Shown one piece after another: positions 58,201 through 64,000 of a stretch of 64,000 bases of DNA. Source of the DNA: Nipponacmea schrenckii (Eukaryota; Mollusca; Gastropoda; Lottiidae); NCBI GenBank assembly GCA_030562195.1, contig JAUJPP010000005.1, positions 9,544,826 through 9,608,825 of the forward strand, written 5' to 3'. Below the pieces are notes generated by a model. The model made no database searches. It had not been told where the DNA came from and saw only the letters and a list, made by a program, of their open reading frames with translations. Positions within the stretch are counted from its first letter, which is position 1, and each line of letters begins with the position of its first letter. A program made the position numbers and the translations under genes.

Positions 58201-58494
58201 CACTATCATCATTCTTAACATGTAATCTACATAATATGTCTGGATCGAAACAGATTTCAAAGCCATGTGACCTCTCATTTAATCTTGATATTAACCAATT
58301 AGAAGCCCTTATAATGTTACAGTTATAGTGATTTTTGTAATAGTTTGAATCCATACCGGAGCACTGAGATGTTGAAATGATAGATAGAATTATTGACTAC
58401 AGTAAACAAATAATACAGTAGGCCATCAGTCACTTACTGTATACATAATAGGCATTTTCTATTATCCTGAATACTTCACATGTTAATAACTTAG
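58201..58494. other. No gene seen
   Basis: Short unique stretch. Confidence 0.35.
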
Positions 58495-58945
58495 CTTGAT
58501 GAATGAATAGAGGAATAAAATGAATGAATTTATGAATGAATGCTTGAAATATGAATGGAGGAATGAATAAATGGATGAATGAATGAATGAATGAATGAAT
58601 GAAAGATTGAATGTATAAATGATTGACAAAATGTTTAAATGAATGAATGCTTGAAATATGAATGGAGGAATGAATGGATGAATGAATGAATGAATTTATG
58701 AATGAAACAAAGATTGAATGTATAAATGATTGACAGAATGTTTAAATGAATGAATAAATAAATAAGTGAATAGTCAATTGATGTACACACTCTAGGCATA
58801 CGTCTTTGAATGAATGAATGAATTAATGAATAAATGAATATGTCAATGAATGAATTGATTTTGAAAATTATTCACTGTTATGCTAATTGCTTTAACAATT
58901 CAATTAATGAATGAATGAATGAATGAATGATTGTACCAAAGGACT
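58495..58945. repeat. GAAT microsatellite with a duplicated block
   Basis: (GAAT)n with variants. A block starting GAATGCTTGAAATATGAATG and ending with a TGTATAAATGATTGACA phrase occurs twice (about 58536-58635 and 58643-58738). It has the opposite strand sense to the ATTC array at 5759-6510. Confidence 0.95.
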
Positions 58946-59310
58946 GCACATTAATGAACAAAACTTAAAAAAAAAATGCACTTCTAACTGAAGTACCAGC
59001 TGGATTTAATAATTTTTGAAGGCAATTTGCTAAGTGACCGTTTCACACTGAAGACTGAAGAAGTTTTCCGATGACTTGTTCAACTTTTATCTTTTAATCT
59101 AATATTTTAACATATAAACATTAAACAGTTGGCATCAAAATTATCTGATTCCAGGATTATTGGCATCACTATTATCTAATTGCAGAACCATTGGCACTAT
59201 TCTCCAGCAATTGCAGAAACAGACCTATCTGCTAACTTAATTAAAGTTTGCGTAATATCTGGGATAATTCTGTATAATCAAAGATGAAGAAATCAGATTG
59301 ACTGAGCTTA
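58946..59310. other. Weak 117-bp family remnant; no gene seen
   Basis: TTGGCATCA and ATTATCT phrases are repeated at about 59131-59195 and resemble the ATCTGA...GGAACCAT part of the 117-bp family. The evidence is weak. Confidence 0.3.
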
Positions 59311-59787
59311 AAGGAATACTGCGTCTTAGAATGAACATAAAATTTTAAACTTGGTCTACAAGAGTATATATTCATCAGTAGATATACCTGCTGCCATAAA
59401 TAACATAACTGAATCCTTATATAATCTGATAAATCCTCAAAACACTTAGTTATTATCCATAAAATGTCATTGATTATTGAAAAAGCACTTAATAAATTGA
59501 TTAAGTGTTTTCAATAATTACTTAATTCTGTGAGTTTTCCAGATTTTACAGGGATTCTGTTACTTTATGACACCAGGTAAGTTCACTGATGAATATACAC
59601 TCATATTGACCATTCTTGAGAACTAAATTTTTATATCACCAGGTAAGTTCACTGATGAATATACACTCATATTGACCATTCTTGAGAACTAAATTTTTAT
59701 ATCACCAGGTAAGTTCACTGATGAATATACACTCTTATTGACCATTCTTGAGAACCTAATTTTTATATCAATTCTCAGACGCAATAT
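59311..59787. mobile_element. Foldback element with right-arm segment repeated three times
   Basis: The left end is ATACTGCGTCTTAGAATGAA (59316). The reverse complement of the right end reads ATATTGCGTCTGAGAATTGA, so the termini are inverted repeats. Pairing continues inward (AGAGTATATATTCATCAG against AGAGTGTATATTCATCAG) to an apex hairpin at 59471-59520 with an 8-base loop. In the right arm a 66-bp segment starting CACCAGGTAAGTTCACTGAT is repeated three times (59571, 59637 and 59703), while the left arm is single. Each copy contains CAGGTAAGT, a perfect 5' splice-site consensus on the plus strand. No protein is encoded. Confidence 0.8.
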
Positions 59788-60235
59788 ATAACAAACCAAT
59801 ATAGCAATCTACTCTTCTTTAAAAACCTTTTTTTGTAACAGATCAATTTATTCTCTCAGATGGAGGAAAGAATACTTGAAATAATGGTGGTTGTTAAATC
59901 ATAAATTGTTCAGTACCAATTGTCAGTACAGATAAGTCAAAGACATTCTACATCATCAATAAGTCCTTGAAACTTGAGAATTATTGGTAGAAGTGTGACT
60001 TTAATTTGCCTAGTTACCAAACATCAGTACAAAAAGGTGAACAAATGTAATTTCTCTTTAAAGGAAGAGGCTGGAGATCATGGTTGCCACATTGTCAGTA
60101 TAGGCAGTTTAAAGACATCCTTTTACCATCAAACACCATTACCAGACGTCAATATTTAAGGTCACCAGATTTGTATTGTATACATTTCAACAATATCTTT
60201 AAATGTTAATTCCGTAGGAATAACTTAAATCCTTT
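59788..60235. other. No gene supported
   Basis: The 61-codon plus-strand frame at 59974-60159 has no splice or homology support. Confidence 0.35.
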
Positions 60236-60895
60236 TTTAAGGGACAAGTTAAGTTCTGCAATGTTTCTTAGTCAGGCCACAACTTAAATCAGGTTTTTAT
60301 AACAGACAAGTCAATTTCTGCTGCGTTTCTCAGTCAGGCCACAACTTAAATCAGGTTTTTATAACAGACAAGTCAATTTCTGCTGCGTTTCTCAGTCAGG
60401 CCACAACTTAAATCAGGTTTTTATAACAGACAAGTCAATTTCTGCTGCGTTTCTCAGTTAGGCCACAACTTAAATCAGGTTTTATAATGAACAAGTCAAT
60501 TTCTGCTGCGTTTCTCAGTCAGGCCACAACTTAAATCAGGTTTTTATAATGAACAAGTCAATTTCTGCTGCGTTTCTCAGTCAGGCCACAACTTAAATCA
60601 GGTTTTTATAACAGACAAGTCAAGTTCTGCTGCGTTTCTCAGTCAGGCCACAACTTAAATCAGGTTTTTATAACAGACAAGTCAAGTTCTGCGATGTTTC
60701 TCAGTAAGGCCACAACTTAATTCAGGTTTTTATAATGGACAAGTCAAGTTCTGCTGCGTTTCTCAGTCAGGCCACAACTTAAATCATATTATTTTTCTGA
60801 GACAAGTCAAGTTCTGCGATGTTTCTCAGTAAGGCCACAACTGAAATCAGGTTTTTATAATGGACAAGTCAAATTCTGCTCTGTTTCGCAGTCAG
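60236..60895 (+). repeat. Tandem array, 62-bp unit, about 11 copies
   Basis: AGGCCACAACTTAAATCAGG plus TTTTTATAACAGACAAGTCA and ATTTCTGCTGCGTTTCTCAG. Variants AACAGA/AATGGA/AATGAA and TGCTGCG/TGCGATG are spread patchily. Confidence 0.97.
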
Positions 60896-61689
60896 ATGTG
60901 AAGAAAACTCTTGGTCTTAAGAACCATACACATAACAGTCTTGTCTTTAAACGGACTTCTCAACCATTGAGAGTTGAACTTGTGATTTTTTTTTGTTGTC
61001 TAGAAACAGTGAAGAACAGTTTAAGAGGCACTTTTCAGATCGTACAAATGCATGTGATTTTTTTTCTGGCAGCAGATCATTTACAAGTTTTATGGCTATA
61101 AGATGAAGTCTGCAAACTGCATGAAAAGTTAATCTGATTATTTTGATACGTCTGTATAAATCTATTTATAGTTACAAGTTGTTAACTTTATTATTATCCT
61201 ACCAAATTAACACATCCAAATGATGGCAGCCATTTTGTTGTCTTGGCAATCAAAGTCGTATTTTATATTCTTTTAGTGTTGTTCTTCATGGTGTACTTTT
61301 CATCATAGCAGACGTCTTATTTTTCAAACTAAGTATCTGTTTTTAGAACTATCTTAAAGGGATGCCTAGTGTTAAAATTACACTTAAGACAGTGTTCAGA
61401 ATATCATACAGCCATTCCAGACCTGGGCCGGTGCTTTTGTGGGTCTATGTTCTCAAACACACACGGGTTGAGACATGAATTTTCAAAAGAGGAAAAAACT
61501 ATCTTAAAAGGATGCCTGGTTTTAAATTGTGTTGAAATGTTATGTACCTTGTTATTATGGAAGTGATGACAGTGCGTTATACCGTATTTCCTTCTGTTTC
61601 CTGTTACATATAATTCTAATTACAAATATAAAATATGGCATTAGTCAGAATATTAAACTTTAATATTTGATAATATGTCTATAATAATA
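60896..61689. other. No gene supported; one direct duplication
   Basis: AACTATCTTAAAGGGATGCC (61349) recurs as AACTATCTTAAAAGGATGCC (61498), a spacing of 149 bp. The plus-strand frame at 61369-61566 between them contains RCFCGSMFSNTHGLRHEF, which looks like a zinc finger but lacks the correct C/H spacing. The 67-codon frame at 60898-61101 is unsupported. A GCAGCCATTTTGTTG motif lies at 61224. Confidence 0.4.
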
Positions 61690-62105
61690 ATAAACTCCTT
61701 ATTCTACATGGGTCAGAATTAGGTTTAATACACAAAGACATGATCCTGTCTAACATTCAGCCCATGGAGACAAACATAGACTCTTTATTTTACATGGGTC
61801 AGAATTAGGTCCAATACACAAAGACATGGTCCTGTTTAACATTCAGCCCATAGAGACAAACATAGACTCTTTATTTTACATGGGTCAGAATTAGGTCCAA
61901 TACACAAGGACATGGTCCTGTCTAACATTCAGCCCATAGAGACAAACATAGACTCTTTATTTTACATGGGTCAGAATTAGGCCCAATACACAAGGAGATG
62001 GTCCTGACTAACATTCAGTCCATGGGGACAAACATAGACTCTTTATTTTACATGGGTCAGAATTAGGTCCAATATACCAGGACATGGTCCTGTCTCACAT
62101 TCAGT
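61690..62105 (+). repeat. 86-bp repeat, locus 3, five copies
   Basis: TACATGGGTCAGAATTAGGT plus CCAATACACAAGGACATGGT recurs at 84-86 bp in the same orientation as 8127-8372 and 36747-37090. The minus strand of most units contains AATAAA, which could serve the candidate exon at 62834-63057. Confidence 0.93.
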
Positions 62106-62444
62106 GAGAAATATTATGAGTTATGAAACTTGACTTGTTGTTATTCACAACCTAGAGATAAAGTTCATAATTTGATGACATCAAGATGAATAAGAAACGT
62201 ATATCTCACTGGATCCGTTAACCGTGATATTTGTATTAGAAATAACTGAGCAAGGTCGGCACCGGGAGAAAATTAGGCCAATTTACTTTCAATTGATGCC
62301 TGCAAGTTTCACTTTCAAAATACATTACTATAGTGCCGGATATGAAAAAGACAAACACATTTTGACATTTCAGATAATACATTAGATAACAACTTAGTAA
62401 CTGTACGGTATTATTAATGGGATGAATGGATTTGCAAGTTTGTC
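62106..62444. other. No gene seen
   Basis: Unique sequence, less AT-rich near 62235-62290. Confidence 0.35.
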
Positions 62445-62697
62445 ATAGTGAATGAATGAATGAATAAATGAATGAATACTTGCTAAATTAAATTTGTTCC
62501 ATTTTAGAGCAGTGATGGAATGAATAAATGAACAAATTAAAGTGTCAAAATGAATGAATGAATGAATGAATGAATGAAAAACAATGATAATGAATGAATA
62601 AAAGGATTTAAAACTGGTGCTTTACTAAATTAAAGCAGTTGTTGAATGAATGAATGAATGAATGAATGAAAAAACAATGATAATGAATGAATGAAAG
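62445..62697. repeat. TGAA microsatellite in three blocks
   Basis: (TGAA)n blocks at about 62447-62475, 62550-62600 and 62640-62697. The last two both run through AACAATGATAATGAATGAAT. Confidence 0.95.
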
Positions 62698-62833
62698 ATT
62701 CCATAGAACAACTGAATAACAGTATAAATAAGTTCTATGTTCTACTTGTCTGTATTTTTTGACTAATGTAGACAAACAGGTCAATATGGTCTAAAATAAG
62801 GAATGTAGTGTTGCTGGAACAATTTCTTTCACA

Positions 62834-63057
62834 TCAAAATGGCCTGAAGACAAATCTGTCTGCTTCAAAATTAGAGAAATCATATTCCCCATCATCTTTA
62901 ACTCTGCCACCATTTTTCCCCATGGTGATGGTTAAAACCTCCAGACTTTCTGACTGCCTTCGAACAGTAGGAGAACTATTTTCATTCATTACCACCAATA
63001 TTTCTGTTTTTTGTTGGCTTGCAAGAGTAAATAGGATAAATGGAACTCCAGGCAGCA
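62834..63057 (-). CDS. Candidate 3'-terminal coding exon, product unknown
   Basis: On the minus strand AATTTTCTATGTAG (63071-63058) is a good 3' splice site. After two bases of a split codon the frame reads 73 residues to TGA at 62836-62834. It begins with a hydrophobic stretch (LPGVPFILFTLASQQ), then KTEILVVMNENSSPTVRRQS, then LEVLTITMGKNGGRVKDDGE, and ends YDFSNFEADRFVFRPF. The stretch is denser in varied, charged residues than any satellite-derived frame here and has more balanced base use. No family was recognised. The overlapping 85-codon plus-strand frame is its shadow. An upstream exon would lie beyond 63100 on the minus strand or outside the window. The nearest minus-strand AATAAA is in the 86-bp array, about 790 bases downstream. 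Confidence 0.5.
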
Positions 63058-63117
63058 CTACATAGAAAATTAATTCTGAAAATTAGACTCCCATTTTTTT
63101 TTAACATTCTAAATGGT

Positions 63118-63480
63118 TTAGTTAAGTAGCTCAGTCAGTAGACAGTTGATGTGTTGTCTGTTGGTCCAATGTGTGTCATAAGTTTTACTACTTCTGTTCC
63201 TTAAAATATGTTTTCTGATGCCTCGGTCTGTGTTTCAGAGGATGTTTCTCTGAAAATCTTGTCAACAAGAGTTACGACTGTAAGCAAATCAATCCTTCAC
63301 AGAGAAATTTCTAATAATAACCACAGCTAGTGGTTTTGAGGATTTTTGCTTTACATCTCATCTCCTGGGGGAAGGGTAATCAGTTCTAGGGTGGTCATGG
63401 CACAACCAGACCACCAGAACTGAAGCTAGACTGGCTCCCCTACAACCCTCACCCCCTCTCTCAAATTTCTCATAATTTTA
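63118..63480 (+). repeat. Possible second tRNA-derived SINE
   Basis: TAGCTCAGTCAGTAGAC (63127) closely matches a Pol III A box in a tRNA-like context, and TTGGTCCAATGTG about 30 bp later could be a decayed B box. The following 300 bases are less AT-rich than the surroundings (GGGTGGTCATGGCACAACCA, AACTGAAGCTAGACTGG). No second copy is present in the window, so the call rests on the A box and composition only. Confidence 0.35.
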
Positions 63481-64000
63481 AATAAGGCTGTGTAGAAGAG
63501 TCCTGTCACCTACAAAACATAGCTTAAAGAAATGTCTGTGCAAAAAATAAATAAAAAATCCTGACCCTTTTACACAACTCAGCCTCCTTCTCAGCCTCAA
63601 CCCCTCCTTCTTCACCCCCAGCCTACCCAGTGATTCAAAGAAACATCACTTGATTCAACATCACTTATTGGTTCCCAATACTGAATCGATAAGATCGAGA
63701 TTGGACTCATCGACTGAGTTATTCAGTACAATGATAACAATAACAGAGACTGGTTTCAGTATACTGACATAACACAGACCTCTCCTCCAGACCACTAATT
63801 TGACGGTCAGGCACTGATTGGTCGACCTAATTACACGATGTCATCAGATAACAACATTGCTATCATTAGTCTCAATCATACCAGACACTTTTTAAATATC
63901 AGTATATCAAAGGTACGAACAACCCGTCCATGATCCTGACTAATTTTATATTTTTATTTGAGGGAAGTTAGTAATTGTATTCCATAAGAATTTGTATATT
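63481..64000. other. No gene seen
   Basis: A pyrimidine-rich stretch (about 63575-63635) with CAGCCTCCTTCTCAGCCTCA phrases is followed by unique AT-rich sequence. No supported exon. Confidence 0.35.

Noticed and set aside
61369..61566. C2H2 zinc finger in RCFCGSMFSNTHGLRHEF
   Set aside because: The cysteine pair is separated by one residue and the C-to-H spacing is eight, which does not fit the family.

Overview
The window looks like non-coding, AT-rich nuclear DNA from an invertebrate animal, most plausibly a mollusc or other lophotrochozoan. The evidence is a tRNA-derived SINE family with many decayed copies, spliceosomal acceptor and donor motifs around short open segments, no long open reading frame on either strand (the longest is 130 codons and is a translated satellite), and no bacterial operon, promoter or ribosome-site pattern. 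The taxonomic guess is inference; no gene was recognised well enough to anchor it.

About a third of the 64 kb, by summing the intervals listed here, is tandemly repeated DNA in more than 45 arrays, most with a different unit (15 to 250 bp). Layout: 0-10 kb holds SINE pieces, 113-, 24-, 30- and 86-bp arrays and a long ATTC microsatellite. 10-20 kb holds an almost full SINE, a 117-bp array, GATA repeats, a foldback element with an expanded arm (15.2-16.1 kb), a 1.7-kb array of 44-bp units and a 1-kb array of 111-bp units. 20-30 kb holds two candidate exons, a second foldback element, several minisatellites and the one SINE copy with a clear target-site duplication (28.4 kb). 30-43 kb holds SINE fragments, short palindromic MITEs, a nearly perfect 174-bp hairpin (35.6 kb) and a run of 42-, 86-, 43-, 38-, 26-, 48- and 24-bp arrays. 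43-64 kb holds 32-, 38-, 20-, 28/23-, 58-, 36- and 62-bp arrays, two more foldback elements, GAAT microsatellites and two candidate 3'-terminal exons.

Coding content is slight. Five short segments have coding-like composition plus splice signals: plus strand 3629-3714 (C-terminal, ending in a CaaX-like box) and 21190-21285 (internal); minus strand 20723-20886, 52506-52687 and 62834-63057 (all 3'-terminal). They are too short to name. Most of the window therefore reads as long introns and intergenic DNA. A minus-strand site at 26584/26585 has the form of a recursive splice site.

The most interesting signal is structural. Four foldback (inverted-repeat) elements each carry tandem amplification in one arm only, with arm-derived units of about 127, 54, about 150 and 66 bp. 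This suggests that hairpin elements seed many of the minisatellites here. Several array units also contain perfect internal inverted repeats, which fits the same idea.
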